Source: Prolixibacteraceae bacterium (GTDB lineage: Bacteria > Bacteroidota > Bacteroidia > Bacteroidales > Prolixibacteraceae). Taken from it: 64,000 bases of DNA. A model generated the notes under the pieces. That model saw only the letters and a list, made by a program, of their open reading frames with translations, was not told the DNA's origin and did no database searches. The translations under genes were made by a program, and so were the position numbers. How positions within the stretch are numbered: the first letter of the stretch is position 1; each line of letters begins with the position of its first letter. Location: the NCBI GenBank assembly GCA_019856515.1, contig CP082230.1:2108001-2172000 (forward strand). Reading direction: 5' to 3'. Below, in pieces: positions 17,472 to 26,732 of the stretch.

Positions 17472-19451
17472 ATGTTCTCATCCATAGAGACGAAAGATAG
17501 ATCTATGCATAGCAGAATACAGCATAAACCAGCCCCTCTGTTTCCCATTTCTTATGCCTTCATTTTAGGGCTAGGCATCAGTGCATACCATCCCCAAGGA
17601 GTCATCTTCTATCTTATACTCATGCTCTCCTTCGCTCTTTTTGTCTATTGGTCTCCAAATGAATTCCGTATCTCTTATACACTTCTTCAAATCATTATGG
17701 TGTTTATCGGCATCTTTTATTATCCTTCAGAATTACAGAGTAAATCTGCGACAAATGGACGACATCATCTGATCGTCGTGGAGGATAGAGGAGCAACGAC
17801 AGATCACCATGCTTATGAAGTTCAGTCGGTAGACAAACAGAAAAAAGTCGTTCAGTTTTTGATGTATACCGATACCATTAAGCGTTATTGTCAAGGGGAC
17901 CTTCTTTCCGCACAACTCTATTTCTTTAAGTCAGAAGATCAAGTTCCATCCTATTTATGGGACTATTCGAACCACCTAAGAAGTCAAGGCATAAGCTCAA
18001 CAGCATATGCATCAGAGATTGTTACTGTTGAAGAGGGTGAGCAAAGACCAAGTTATCTACTTAATAGTATCAAACAATATATGTCAACGGTATGGCATGA
18101 CGATCGTTTGTCTCAGCCACAACAAGCAATTTATGAAGCACTGCTCTTAGGTCAAAGGTCGTCTCTACCTTCCAAGATGGTCTCCATATTCCAACATCTT
18201 GGAATCGCACATATTCTGGCGATGTCAGGGCTGCATCTATCACTTCTATTGGGAATCATTACCATGCTATTAGCACCTCTTCTTTTCTTTAGGTGCACAA
18301 GAGCAGTAGCATTTATTATTGCATGGCTTATCTCGCTACTCTTTATTCTCTCGATACATGCCAGTGTATCACTATATCGTGCTATTACCATGCTATCGAT
18401 AGGGTTTATCTATATTCTCTTTGCGAAACAGCAATCCTCATTACATATATGGAGTTTGGTCGTTATCGGGACACTGATTGTAGTCCCTGAGTGGATAAGC
18501 TCACTCTCATTCCAACTATCCATCGTATCCGTATTGGGCATTCTATGGCTTACGCCTCAATTAGAAGCACTCTACTATCCTAAACGGCAAACCATACGAT
18601 ATATCTTCACCTTGATATATGCATCATTTGCTGCCCAAGTTGCAACGCTTCCTTTGGTGCTTTATCATTTCCATCAATGGAATCCTCTCTCACTGTTTTG
18701 GAACCTTATTGCAGTCCCTATAGCCACCATTGAGATATATACAGGTATCCTACTACTGCTTCTTCACCCCGTGGATATTGTAGTGACCTACCTCTCTAAA
18801 TTTATCAATCTCGTGACCACACTATTTTTTGATCTATGCGAATATATTGATACTACCGTAGTTCATGGCTTCACGAATCAGTACCTCTACCCTGCTACCT
18901 TTGTCATGATAGCTATTACTATAATCATCTTGTGCTCAACCATAATAAGAGAATATCCAAGATGCTCTCTGCTATTTATCTCTATCGGGTGGGCAGTAAC
19001 AGTTCCCATATATAGTGGTCCTCATATCATATGGCGAAACAACAAAGCAGAACAGTGGGTGCTCTTTGTTAGCCAAAAGCAGAACATATTGTGGTACACC
19101 CCATCCCAACGTCATCCAGATGATTCATATTACTTAAACAGAATAAAACCTATCCTTGCATATTATCACTCTCCGTGGCACCTCATGCCCCAACTAGAAG
19201 TAGATAGTATACAGTTACGGAACAATGAATTTATCCATCTCTCCAATCATATTTTGTTTCTAAATGGACACTATCCAAGAGATACACAACTATTCGAATA
19301 TCAACAGAAGCAAGGTAATTGGAAGAGACAAGCTCTTGATGACATATCCCAAGGTGATATCACACTAAAGCCCACGGAGCTGTTGTTAACAGAAGGTGAA
19401 CGAAAGCGGACAAAAGAAGATTCAATCCGCCATCGCATGAAAATTAACTGA
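17472..19451 (+). CDS. comEC: ComEC/Rec2-family competence membrane protein
   Basis: This is a polytopic inner-membrane protein of the DNA-uptake channel family. It has two N-terminal TM segments, an OB-like DUF4131 region (about 75-180), then the Competence domain with the family motif HILAMSGLHLSLL (about 246-258) and about eight more TM segments to residue 510. The C-terminal 140 residues are short and lack the HxHxDH motif of the metallo-beta-lactamase domain found in full-length ComEC, as in many Bacteroidota homologues. Start is the ATG at 17472; the in-frame ATG at 17514 is an alternative. Whether it functions in natural transformation is not shown here. Confidence 0.85.
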   Translation: MFSSIETKDRSMHSRIQHKPAPLFPISYAFILGLGISAYHPQGVIFYLILMLSFALFVYWSPNEFRISYTLLQIIMVFIGIFYYPSELQSKSATNGRHHLIVVEDRGATTDHHAYEVQSVDKQKKVVQFLMYTDTIKRYCQGDLLSAQLYFFKSEDQVPSYLWDYSNHLRSQGISSTAYASEIVTVEEGEQRPSYLLNSIKQYMSTVWHDDRLSQPQQAIYEALLLGQRSSLPSKMVSIFQHLGIAHILAMSGLHLSLLLGIITMLLAPLLFFRCTRAVAFIIAWLISLLFILSIHASVSLYRAITMLSIGFIYILFAKQQSSLHIWSLVVIGTLIVVPEWISSLSFQLSIVSVLGILWLTPQLEALYYPKRQTIRYIFTLIYASFAAQVATLPLVLYHFHQWNPLSLFWNLIAVPIATIEIYTGILLLLLHPVDIVVTYLSKFINLVTTLFFDLCEYIDTTVVHGFTNQYLYPATFVMIAITIIILCSTIIREYPRCSLLFISIGWAVTVPIYSGPHIIWRNNKAEQWVLFVSQKQNILWYTPSQRHPDDSYYLNRIKPILAYYHSPWHLMPQLEVDSIQLRNNEFIHLSNHILFLNGHYPRDTQLFEYQQKQGNWKRQALDDISQGDITLKPTELLLTEGERKRTKEDSIRHRMKIN

Positions 19452-19458
19452 AAAGGCA

Positions 19459-19466
19459 TATATTTG
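19459..19466 (+). promoter_or_regulatory. Bacteroidota -7 promoter element upstream of trkA
   Basis: TATATTTG matches TAnnTTTG and lies 48 bases before the trkA start, just after the comEC stop codon. The -33 position is poor. Confidence 0.4.
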
Positions 19467-19514
19467 TCTCTACAACGGTACATACTGTTATAATTAATTA
19501 CTAGGAAAGTTACT

Positions 19515-20849
19515 ATGAATATTGTAATCGCAGGAGCAGGGGAGGTCGGCAGTCACCTTGCCAAAATGCTCACTTTCGAAAACCACGATATAGTGGTCTT
19601 AGATGAAGACGAAGAAAAATTATCGATGTTAGCCTCATCACTTGACTTGATGACGGTGGAAGGATCAGCTATTTCAATTCGTGATCTACGTGAAAGTGGT
19701 GCTGCTCAAGCGGACCTTTTTATTGCCGTGACTCCTTATGAAGAGCGTAACCTTATTGCTTGTCAATTGGCAAAAGATTTAGGTTCAAAGAAGACGATTG
19801 CCCGTATCGATAACCAAGAGTATCTGTTTAAACACAATCAAGAGAAGTTCGACCGTATGGGGATCGACGAATTGATTTACCCAGAACATCTTGCAGCGAA
19901 AGAGATTGTAGAGTACATCAAGCTCACCAACACCAGACAGGTACTGGAATTCTCTTCAGGACAACTTATTCTCTTTGGTATCAAGATTCGTGAACGTGGG
20001 GAGTTCGTTGGGCAAACGTTGGCAGAGATGTCTGAAACACTGTCCGACTTCCGTGTGGTTGCCATTAGTCGCTATGGAGAAACTATTATCCCTACCGGAA
20101 GTGATCAAATACTTCTTAATGACTTGGTCTTCTTTATCTCTAAAAAAGATAAGGTGGATGAGATCCTTAAAAGAGCAGGAAAACACAAATACAATATCAA
20201 GAATATCATGATATTAGGTGGTAGTCGTATTGGTGTAAAAACTGCCCTTCGATTGAAAGACCAATTCAAGGTGACCATCATCGAAGCCGATAAGAAACGA
20301 AGCCATAAGATCGCATCCAAACTAGATGATGCTATGGTGATTAATGGGGATGGTCGTGACCTCGACCTACTCAAAGATGAAGGCATCGATAAGGTAGATG
20401 CTTTTGTTGCTGTAACAGGAAATGCCGAGACCAACATCCTATCATGTCAGATGGCTAAAAAGATGGGAGTAAAACGTACAGTGGCAGAGGTAGAGAATAT
20501 GGACTATCTCGACTTTGCTGAGAATATTGGTATTGGTGGAGTAATCAATAAAAAACGTATTGCTGCAAGTTATATCTATCGTTTTACGATGAATACAGAG
20601 GTGACCCACGTGAAGTGTTTAACGGCATCCGATGCAGAAGTATTTGAATTTGTTGCCAAACCACATGCTAGAATAACAAAGAATCCTCTTAAAGACATCC
20701 ACTTTCCTGACGGGGTAAGTGTTGGAGGAGTCATTCGTGCAAACGAAGGGATTATTGCAAATGGAGCAACACAAGTACAGGTAGATGATCGTGTTATTAT
20801 CTTCTGTTTACCCCATGCCATCCATAAACTAAGCAAGTTATTCAAATAG
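19515..20849 (+). CDS. trkA: Trk potassium uptake system regulatory subunit TrkA
   Basis: This is a cytoplasmic peripheral subunit that binds NAD(H) and gates the TrkH potassium channel. It shows the duplicated RCK architecture: a first Rossmann domain (IAGAGEVGSHLAKML, residues 4-18, with acidic residues VLDEDEEKL at the end of strand 2), a first RCK_C (about 140-220), a second Rossmann domain (ILGGSRIGVKTAL, about 233-245) and a second RCK_C (about 365-444). The length of 444 is typical. No trkH gene follows; a terminator comes right after, so the channel gene lies elsewhere. Confidence 0.93.
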   Translation: MNIVIAGAGEVGSHLAKMLTFENHDIVVLDEDEEKLSMLASSLDLMTVEGSAISIRDLRESGAAQADLFIAVTPYEERNLIACQLAKDLGSKKTIARIDNQEYLFKHNQEKFDRMGIDELIYPEHLAAKEIVEYIKLTNTRQVLEFSSGQLILFGIKIRERGEFVGQTLAEMSETLSDFRVVAISRYGETIIPTGSDQILLNDLVFFISKKDKVDEILKRAGKHKYNIKNIMILGGSRIGVKTALRLKDQFKVTIIEADKKRSHKIASKLDDAMVINGDGRDLDLLKDEGIDKVDAFVAVTGNAETNILSCQMAKKMGVKRTVAEVENMDYLDFAENIGIGGVINKKRIAASYIYRFTMNTEVTHVKCLTASDAEVFEFVAKPHARITKNPLKDIHFPDGVSVGGVIRANEGIIANGATQVQVDDRVIIFCLPHAIHKLSKLFK

Positions 20850-20884
20850 ATCAACCCCCTCTTTCAAAGGGATACGATATATAT

Positions 20885-20925
20885 AAAAGCCTCTGTTTTT
20901 CTCATAAAAACAGAGGCTTTTTATT
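20885..20925. terminator. Bidirectional rho-independent terminator
   Basis: aaaagcctctgttttt pairs with aaaaacagaggctttt around a five-base loop (16-bp perfect stem). T-runs flank it on both strands. It serves trkA on the plus strand and the acyltransferase gene, whose stop is right beside it, on the minus strand. Confidence 0.9.
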
Positions 20926-21985
20926 AATGGACCATCATTTTACCTATCGAAATAGATACCCTTTCAATATATCGATATGATAACACACTACTCCAATATA
21001 CCAATAGAGTTGTTATCAAAACAGCAGTCAATAAGTAGTCTTCAATATTAATATCAAAGACAATAAAGCCATACAGCACTAAAGATTCAATAATAGAATG
21101 ACACAGATAAGTCGAATAAGATATATCACCTAATTTCAATAGTCTACTAGGTATCTTCCCACTAAAGGACAATAATCCCTCCATAATCATAAACATACCA
21201 ACCAATAAAGATGCACTTGCCGTGTTTGTTGATAAAATGATGTACGGATTTGAAACCCCACTAATCTCAGGCATAAATAGAGATAAACCACTACCAGTCA
21301 ATAACACTATGCAAATGACTAGTCTCAAGGACCTACTCACCTCATTAATATAACAACCATAACGTTTATACATATCGGCAATACATAAACCTACAATAAA
21401 TTGGTATAATAACGGTGACTTAATGACCCACATCCAAATAGGATGAGAAGGTAAAAAGAAACTAAGTATTGGCATTAAGGTCATACAGATACTTACCTTC
21501 AATGCCACCCTCCGATTGGACATACTCAATACCAAAGCGATTAACATATAAAAAAAGAATTCGTAGTTTAAGGTCCACCCTACCGTAAGAATAGGATAAA
21601 CACCTATTCCTGATGGATTATCGAAGGGAATAAACAGTAAAGACTTTATTAAACTTATGATATCAAAACTTGTATAATCAAAGATTGTCGGTAGAATATA
21701 GATTAGCAGCGAAATAAGAAGAGTGTAAAACCAGTAAACCGGAACAATTCTCATGATACGCTTTACAAAGAACTGTCTTGCGTTATAATTTCTATTTTGT
21801 ATACATTGGTACATAACGACACCACTTAATACAAAAAAGACATCTACACCAAAACTACCTTTATTAGAAAAAAACCACCCCAATATACTATCACTCTTAA
21901 AATCAAAAAAGGTCTGCATTAGATGATGATAAACAATCATCCATGCAGCTATTGCTCTTAACAACTGTAGAGAATATATTTTCAT
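20924..21985 (-). CDS. Acyltransferase family 3 membrane protein
   Basis: This is an integral membrane O-acyltransferase of the Acyl_transf_3 / OafA-ExoZ type, which transfers acetyl or other acyl groups to surface polysaccharide. It has about ten TM segments. The N-terminal family motif is LLRAIAAWMIVYHHLMQ (residues 8-24; His20/His21 region), followed by FGVDVFFVLSG (about 44-54) and the basic RIMRIVPVYW motif (about 77-86). The length of 353 is typical. The gene stands alone between a terminator and a 320-base gap, so the acceptor glycan cannot be inferred. Confidence 0.85.
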   Translation of the reverse strand: MKIYSLQLLRAIAAWMIVYHHLMQTFFDFKSDSILGWFFSNKGSFGVDVFFVLSGVVMYQCIQNRNYNARQFFVKRIMRIVPVYWFYTLLISLLIYILPTIFDYTSFDIISLIKSLLFIPFDNPSGIGVYPILTVGWTLNYEFFFYMLIALVLSMSNRRVALKVSICMTLMPILSFFLPSHPIWMWVIKSPLLYQFIVGLCIADMYKRYGCYINEVSRSLRLVICIVLLTGSGLSLFMPEISGVSNPYIILSTNTASASLLVGMFMIMEGLLSFSGKIPSRLLKLGDISYSTYLCHSIIESLVLYGFIVFDINIEDYLLTAVLITTLLVYWSSVLSYRYIERVSISIGKMMVH

Positions 21986-22310
21986 AAAATCGAACTCTTT
22001 TTACATCAATAATTATTTTCATGAATACCTGTTATTATCCCGACAAACATAGCCGATAACCTTATGAAGGTCTCGAACTACTAATGTAACACTACGCTTT
22101 GATCCACAATAATTAACGGTCTATTTTATATCAATAAAGATACTTATTCATAGACATAATAATATCATAAAAAGACATTTGTAAGAATAAATATCTTTTT
22201 CAAACCCCATTTGTAACATTTACACACTATAGGCGTCTAATAATAATGAAAACAAATGGTTGTCATATCAGAATGTTATAACCATAATAAAATAATTCCA
22301 AAACTCACTT
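21986..22310. other. Divergent intergenic region, acyltransferase / DUF5686
   Basis: This AT-rich gap between divergent genes has no plausible gene. It should carry both promoters, but I found no convincing TAnnTTTG element. Confidence 0.45.
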
Positions 22311-24989
22311 ATGAACATTACAAAGATTTTATCCTTACTACTTTTCATTATTATCTCCTTTCCGAGCTTTGCACAAGAGCATACTCTAAAAGGAAAAGTA
22401 TCAGGAGCAGATGGTAAAAGTATTCCATATGCTTCGATTTTTATCAAAGAAAGCAAAACAGGATCTAGCTCCAATGCGGATGGTGATTTTTCAATCAATA
22501 TCCCAACGGGGAAATACCATTTGGTATTCAGCTACATGGGATACCGAAGCAAAGAGATCGAAATTACCATTCCTACCTCATCTATTCTAGAGGTTACCCT
22601 TAAAGAACAGAAGGTACAGGTCAAGGAGGTCAGAGTATACTCTGGTGGCGAGGATCCAGCTGTTTCGATCATGAAGAATGCAATTGTAATGAGTTCTTAC
22701 TACAAGAAATTGGTCGAGAAATACGATGCGGATGTATATCTAAGAGGTGCAATTAAGTTCGATAAGATCCCTTGGCTTATTCAGAAGATGATCGATAGCG
22801 ACGACGAAAGCAATAAAGTCAAAGAGGGAGACATTCTCTCTATAGAGAACATGAGTCATGTGAATTTCAGCCAACCAAACCACTACGAACAGACAGTTAA
22901 AGCAGTTAATTTCGTAGGACCTAAAGATTTTATGGATGACACAGTAGACCCTATTGAGTTCTTCAATATGAGTATATACGAGGATGCCAACGGACTGATA
23001 TCCCCCCTTTCACCACGCGCATTCTCCTACTATAAATTTGCCTACCTAGGCTACTTCACCGTGGGAGATCGTAATGTTAACAAGATCCGTATTACTCCTC
23101 GTAACAACAACAAACAGTGCTTTTCTGGAGAGATATGCATCTTCGATAACACATGGAATGTATATTCTGTTAACCTTAAGAGCAAACAAAATATTGGTGA
23201 CTTTAGAATGGAGCAAGTATATAATGATATGGGAAAAGAGGCATATATGCCTACCCAGAACAAGATATATCTTGATATCTCATACCTTGGCGCAAAGCTT
23301 AAGATTGACTATGTATCTTCTATAAAGTATAATAGTGTTGAACTAAACAACAACCTAAAACAACCATACCTCTTAGAGAAATACTATGCTCAAATGCAAG
23401 CACAAGAGGATGCAGTCGCACAACAGAAAGCCGAGAATGAACAGGTCTCAAAAGAACAAAAGAAGCTCGACGAACTTTTAATGAAAGAAGATCTATCTCG
23501 TAGAGATCTTGTACGGATCTCAAAGCTATCAAATAAAATTGATCGACAAGAGAGAGCAAAAGAGAATGGCACAAGCGATAAACCGTCTCTTGAAGTTGTC
23601 GATAACCACCACATCAAGGTAGATACACTTGCTTCTAAAAAAGGAGATGAATTCTGGAAGCAGAACCGATCGATTCCTCTATCTATTGAACAGAAAACAT
23701 ATGTTGCGAAACAAGACTCTATACAATCATTGGCATTAGCGACAAAGAGTGACGATGACAAAGAGAGTAAAGATGAAGAACCAGGTGTCGTAGGTAGAAT
23801 CTTAGGATCAGTAGTTCACCTCAACATCTACAAAAGTAAAGATGATAGCGTACAGTTTGCTTTTACAGGTGTGTCCAATACAGTAGAGAACTTCTTCAAT
23901 CCTGTAAACGGATGGATGTTGTGGACAGGTCTTAGATACGACAATGATTACAAGAGAATAAATTCTAAACTTAAAGTGGGGTATGGTTTCTCGTCCAAAA
24001 GTTGGATGTTCTCTTGGAACGGAACCAAAGAGTACAATTGGAGACGTAGAGGAACCTTCTCTTGGGACGTTGGATCAGTAACACGTGACTTTAAAGGAGA
24101 CGATGGAATGAATGTTTTTGTGGATGAAGTCACAGCCCTATTCTTCAAAGACAATTATCGTCGTTTTTATCAATCTGACTACATCAGCTTAAACAATCAG
24201 ATAGATATCACAAATGGTTTGGTGTTTAAAGCGGGTCTGAAATATGAGTCTCGAAAACAACAGCAGAATAACACCGACTACTCTTTTTTCAAGAAAGATG
24301 ATCCATATCACTCTAACACCCCTGAAAATGGGGATATCACACCAGATATGCTAGCCGACTCCGATGCAAGTGGATACACTGTAGAATTAAGTTATACACC
24401 TAGAATGTTCTATCGTTTAGATAAAAAAGATAAGCGCAAACGCCATTTAGGATCAAACTATCCAACATTCACCGTTGGATTCAAACAGAACATTGCTATC
24501 GATGCATTAGATACAGAAAGCAAGTACAAGCACCTTTGGGGGGAGATCAAACAACAGGTTGAAACAGGATATGATGCATCATTTAACTATACTGTATCAG
24601 GAGGAAAACTATGGGACGTATCTCATTTCTCTGAATTCAATAGTTTCCGTACCCAAAGGGTCCCTTTCTCTATCACGCAATTTGATCCATCAAACATTGG
24701 ATTCATGATACCAAAGGACTATTCACTAAACGAAAAAGAGTGGTACTTTAACACATTTGTTTCCTACGAAACACAATATATTCTATTAAAATATCTACCC
24801 TATCTTAACAACACACTGATGAAAGAATCGATCTCTGTAAATTATCTTAAGAGTGGCCTTCACGAAAACTATGTGGAAGTAGGGTATAGTCTAAATAACA
24901 TCTTCTTATTTGGCTCTCTCGGCGTCTTTGCTGGCTACGAAAAAGGGTACAATCCAAGATATGGTGTTAAGGCAAGCTTTAAATTCTAA
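22311..24989 (+). CDS. DUF5686 family outer-membrane protein with carboxypeptidase-like regulatory domain
   Basis: It has a signal peptide (residues 1-22, ending SFAQ), a CarboxypepD_reg-like domain (about 25-105; KGKVSGADGKSIPYASIFI, FSYMGYRSKEI), then the DUF5686 region, which ends as a large beta-barrel to residue 892. A charged, low-complexity insert (about 365-500, rich in Gln/Lys/Glu/Asp) lies in the middle, probably periplasmic coiled coil. The family is common in Bacteroidota and has no settled function. The last residues (YGVKASFKF) look like a barrel-terminal strand. A probable terminator of this gene lies about 1.1 kb downstream, on the other side of the group II intron remnant. 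Confidence 0.82.
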   Translation: MNITKILSLLLFIIISFPSFAQEHTLKGKVSGADGKSIPYASIFIKESKTGSSSNADGDFSINIPTGKYHLVFSYMGYRSKEIEITIPTSSILEVTLKEQKVQVKEVRVYSGGEDPAVSIMKNAIVMSSYYKKLVEKYDADVYLRGAIKFDKIPWLIQKMIDSDDESNKVKEGDILSIENMSHVNFSQPNHYEQTVKAVNFVGPKDFMDDTVDPIEFFNMSIYEDANGLISPLSPRAFSYYKFAYLGYFTVGDRNVNKIRITPRNNNKQCFSGEICIFDNTWNVYSVNLKSKQNIGDFRMEQVYNDMGKEAYMPTQNKIYLDISYLGAKLKIDYVSSIKYNSVELNNNLKQPYLLEKYYAQMQAQEDAVAQQKAENEQVSKEQKKLDELLMKEDLSRRDLVRISKLSNKIDRQERAKENGTSDKPSLEVVDNHHIKVDTLASKKGDEFWKQNRSIPLSIEQKTYVAKQDSIQSLALATKSDDDKESKDEEPGVVGRILGSVVHLNIYKSKDDSVQFAFTGVSNTVENFFNPVNGWMLWTGLRYDNDYKRINSKLKVGYGFSSKSWMFSWNGTKEYNWRRRGTFSWDVGSVTRDFKGDDGMNVFVDEVTALFFKDNYRRFYQSDYISLNNQIDITNGLVFKAGLKYESRKQQQNNTDYSFFKKDDPYHSNTPENGDITPDMLADSDASGYTVELSYTPRMFYRLDKKDKRKRHLGSNYPTFTVGFKQNIAIDALDTESKYKHLWGEIKQQVETGYDASFNYTVSGGKLWDVSHFSEFNSFRTQRVPFSITQFDPSNIGFMIPKDYSLNEKEWYFNTFVSYETQYILLKYLPYLNNTLMKESISVNYLKSGLHENYVEVGYSLNNIFLFGSLGVFAGYEKGYNPRYGVKASFKF

Positions 24990-25040
24990 CGCCTCTTGAA
25001 AAGTACAACACAACATAACTTCTGTAATTTTTAGATTCCA

Positions 25041-25060
25041 TTTAAACCGTACGGTTTAAA
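25041..25060. repeat. Perfect 20-bp palindrome
   Basis: tttaaaccgtacggtttaaa is self-complementary. It lies 52 bases after the DUF5686 stop and two bases from the inferred 3' end of the group II intron. It may be a weak terminator or part of the intron insertion site. Confidence 0.7.
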
Positions 25061-25062
25061 AA

Positions 25063-26075
25063 ATCGGGTAGATGGCTGGAAGATATTTAATCTTCCAGTA
25101 CACCTCCCACACCACCGTACGTACGGGTCTCGTATACGGCGACTCCCTAAATCACGACTTTACTTTCTGATAATAATCACTTAGCGTAATATAGCCTGCC
25201 TTCTCCAAATTCTTATTCGTTATAGTCGTTTGTAGAATTGGACTCTTTGAAATGAAATGCGCCAATACTTTTTCCTCGTATTAGCATATTCATACGCTTT
25301 GCTCTTCAAAACTCCGATCAAATATGCCGCATGAAATAATGATAATTCGCCATCGGGTTAACACTTACCTTTTCGTAGTTCTGTTATTAAAACTTTTCGA
25401 TGAAATCTGAGATAATCTTTTAAGGATTCCACCTGCATCTCATCAACTCCATGACTCCCTTTATTTCGATAAACCTGTAAATAAGCCTTATTTAGGTTAT
25501 CTGATTCTAGGACTCGTTCTAATAAATTATCTGTTGTAATGGTCGTTTTCATAATGGCTTCAGTTATCCCATTGAAAGTGTGCGCTCTTGAGTTATTATC
25601 GAGTTCCGCTCTACCTTCACTCAAGTAGCTATCTTCCGATATTTTCTGCATTGATCCCTTCATTAGGTAACAGTCTGTATTATGAACAATTTAAGATTCA
25701 GTCCTTCCTGTAAAGTGGATACAGTACTATGACCTCGGCTGACTTCTCACAGTTAACTTTTTGTGAATGGACAGGAAAAAAATACACTGTATCCATCTGT
25801 GAGACCTCCCATGGTAAGGAAATTAACTTTCACTCCATCTATCCGCCACATCTACGGTATAAACTCCGTGTAGAATTCGGACTTCACTTTGTTTGGCAAG
25901 CTTATCCAGTTATATACCGCCTAATGAGATTCGTATACCTCGGATCAGAGTTTTGCATACGGCTTCCTTCAGGTTATACCTCACGATAAGCACCCTTGCC
26001 TTCTGCTAGGTGGTTGGCTCTACAAACCTCCACTACGGACTTGCACCGATTAGTTAATTTACATGCATGGCACAC
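25063..26075 (-). mobile_element. Group II intron with internally deleted reverse transcriptase
   Basis: Read on the minus strand, the element starts with GTGTGCC (26075), typical of the GUGYG intron 5' end, and continues through a ribozyme-like region (about 26075-25670). A truncated maturase reading frame follows, then domain V (about 25145-25100: CCGTA/TACGG outer stem, a two-base CG bulge, TACG/CGTA inner stem) and domain VI (GGT...CTGGAAGAT/ATCTTCCAG...ACC with an unpaired A), ending CGAT at 25063. Total length is about 1.0 kb, against 2-3 kb for an intact intron. The 5' end abuts a hairpin-T-run terminator, an insertion preference known for some bacterial group II introns. Exact ends need a covariance-model search. 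Confidence 0.75.
25152..25663 (-). pseudogene. ltrA: Group II intron reverse transcriptase/maturase, remnant
   Basis: The N-terminal ~100 codons (25663-25361) read like a LtrA-type protein start: NLLERVLESDNLNKAYLQV, then NKGSHGVDEMQVESL, the conserved RNKGxxGVDxM region before RT motif 1. The frame then stops. Beyond it, in shifted frames, the C-terminal end survives: KSKAYEYANTRKKYWRIS, and then, after a frameshift, SPILQTTITNKNLEKAGYI followed by TLSDYYQKVKS and the stop at 25152. Everything between (RT motifs including YADD, and the thumb/maturase domain) is gone, about 400 residues. The product cannot support splicing or mobility; the RNA might still be acted on by a maturase supplied in trans. 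Confidence 0.85.
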
Positions 26076-26080
26076 CAATA

Positions 26081-26117
26081 AAAGGGAAATGATCTTCTGA
26101 TCTGTTTCCCTTTTTTT
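26081..26117 (+). terminator. Rho-independent terminator next to the intron
   Basis: aaagggaaa (26081-26089) pairs with tttcccttt (26105-26113) and runs into a seven-T tract on the plus strand. It is probably the original terminator of the DUF5686 gene, displaced by the intron that inserted beside it. Confidence 0.75.
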
Positions 26118-26217
26118 ATAAGCTATAATACCCCATCTACCCTCAAACGAGCGACAGCCATGCACACGATACCATCTACCCTTCATTCAAGAGTATCATC
26201 ATAGTAATAACAAGCTT

Positions 26218-26415
26218 GACGGTGTAAAATTAACTCTGTCTAAATTTTCTTAAATTAGTATACATGGAAAGAGTTGATTTAGAAGATGTAAGAATTAAAG
26301 CTCTCATCCCCCCCTTTTTGCTACACCAACTTGGGACCTCTTAACTACCTACTTATACCCTGATAGGTATAAGGAAGTACGGAGGAGGTAGCTAAGAGGT
26401 CTATTTTACACCGTC
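26218..26415. mobile_element. 198-bp element with 13-bp terminal inverted repeats (IS remnant or MITE)
   Basis: gacggtgtaaaat at the left end and attttacaccgtc at the right end are perfect inverted repeats. Inside the left end a short frame begins M-E-R-V-D-L-E-D-V-R-I-K-A-L and soon ends, which could be the first codons of a transposase. The GTGTAAAA-type ends recall IS256-family elements, but this is only a resemblance. No target-site duplication is visible. The right half is a long hairpin (26335-26401: gacctcttaactacct pairing with aggtagctaagaggtc, one mismatch, with cttatacc/ggtataag inside). Confidence 0.65.
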
Positions 26416-26553
26416 TTTACACTACCGTTTACCGTTTTTTAAATAGAAATAATGGTGCTGTCACTAAACATATCTCTGTATATTATATGCATTATTGATT
26501 ATCCATCTCCACAAACAATACTCTTCAATAGTGTATCATGAAATAATTATCGA

Positions 26554-26641
26554 TTACAAGAGTAATACTCTATTTCAGAATAATAGTATAAAGTGAAACA
26601 TTTTTCAGTTATAAAAGTAATACTCTATTTCAAAATAATAG
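26554..26641. repeat. Direct repeat, two 33-bp copies 55 bp apart
   Basis: 26554-26586 and 26609-26641 differ at about four positions; both contain agtaatactctatttca followed by aataatag. They lie downstream of the sulfatase gene and just beyond its terminator hairpin. They may be debris of a duplicated terminator region. Confidence 0.7.
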
Positions 26642-26708
26642 GGACCATAAACGATAATTATTTACCGTATATGGTCCCTGTGTAGTCGCTATTAAAAGCG
26701 ACTACTTT
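26640..26708 (-). terminator. Tandem hairpins downstream of sulfatase gene
   Basis: Two hairpins lie 3' of the minus-strand sulfatase: gtagtcgc/gcgactac (26682-26708) and agggaccata/tatggtccct (26640-26679). On the minus strand the distal one is followed by tattatttt. Together they are a likely transcription end. Confidence 0.6.
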
Positions 26709-26732
26709 AAGTACTATTACTATTCTATATGA

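Noticed and set aside
17472..19451. Truncation of ComEC because the metallo-beta-lactamase domain is missing
   Set aside because: Short ComEC forms without that domain are common in Bacteroidota, and the frame ends normally before a new promoter-like element.
25729..25989. 86-codon plus-strand open frame
   Set aside because: It lies antisense within the ribozyme part of the group II intron.
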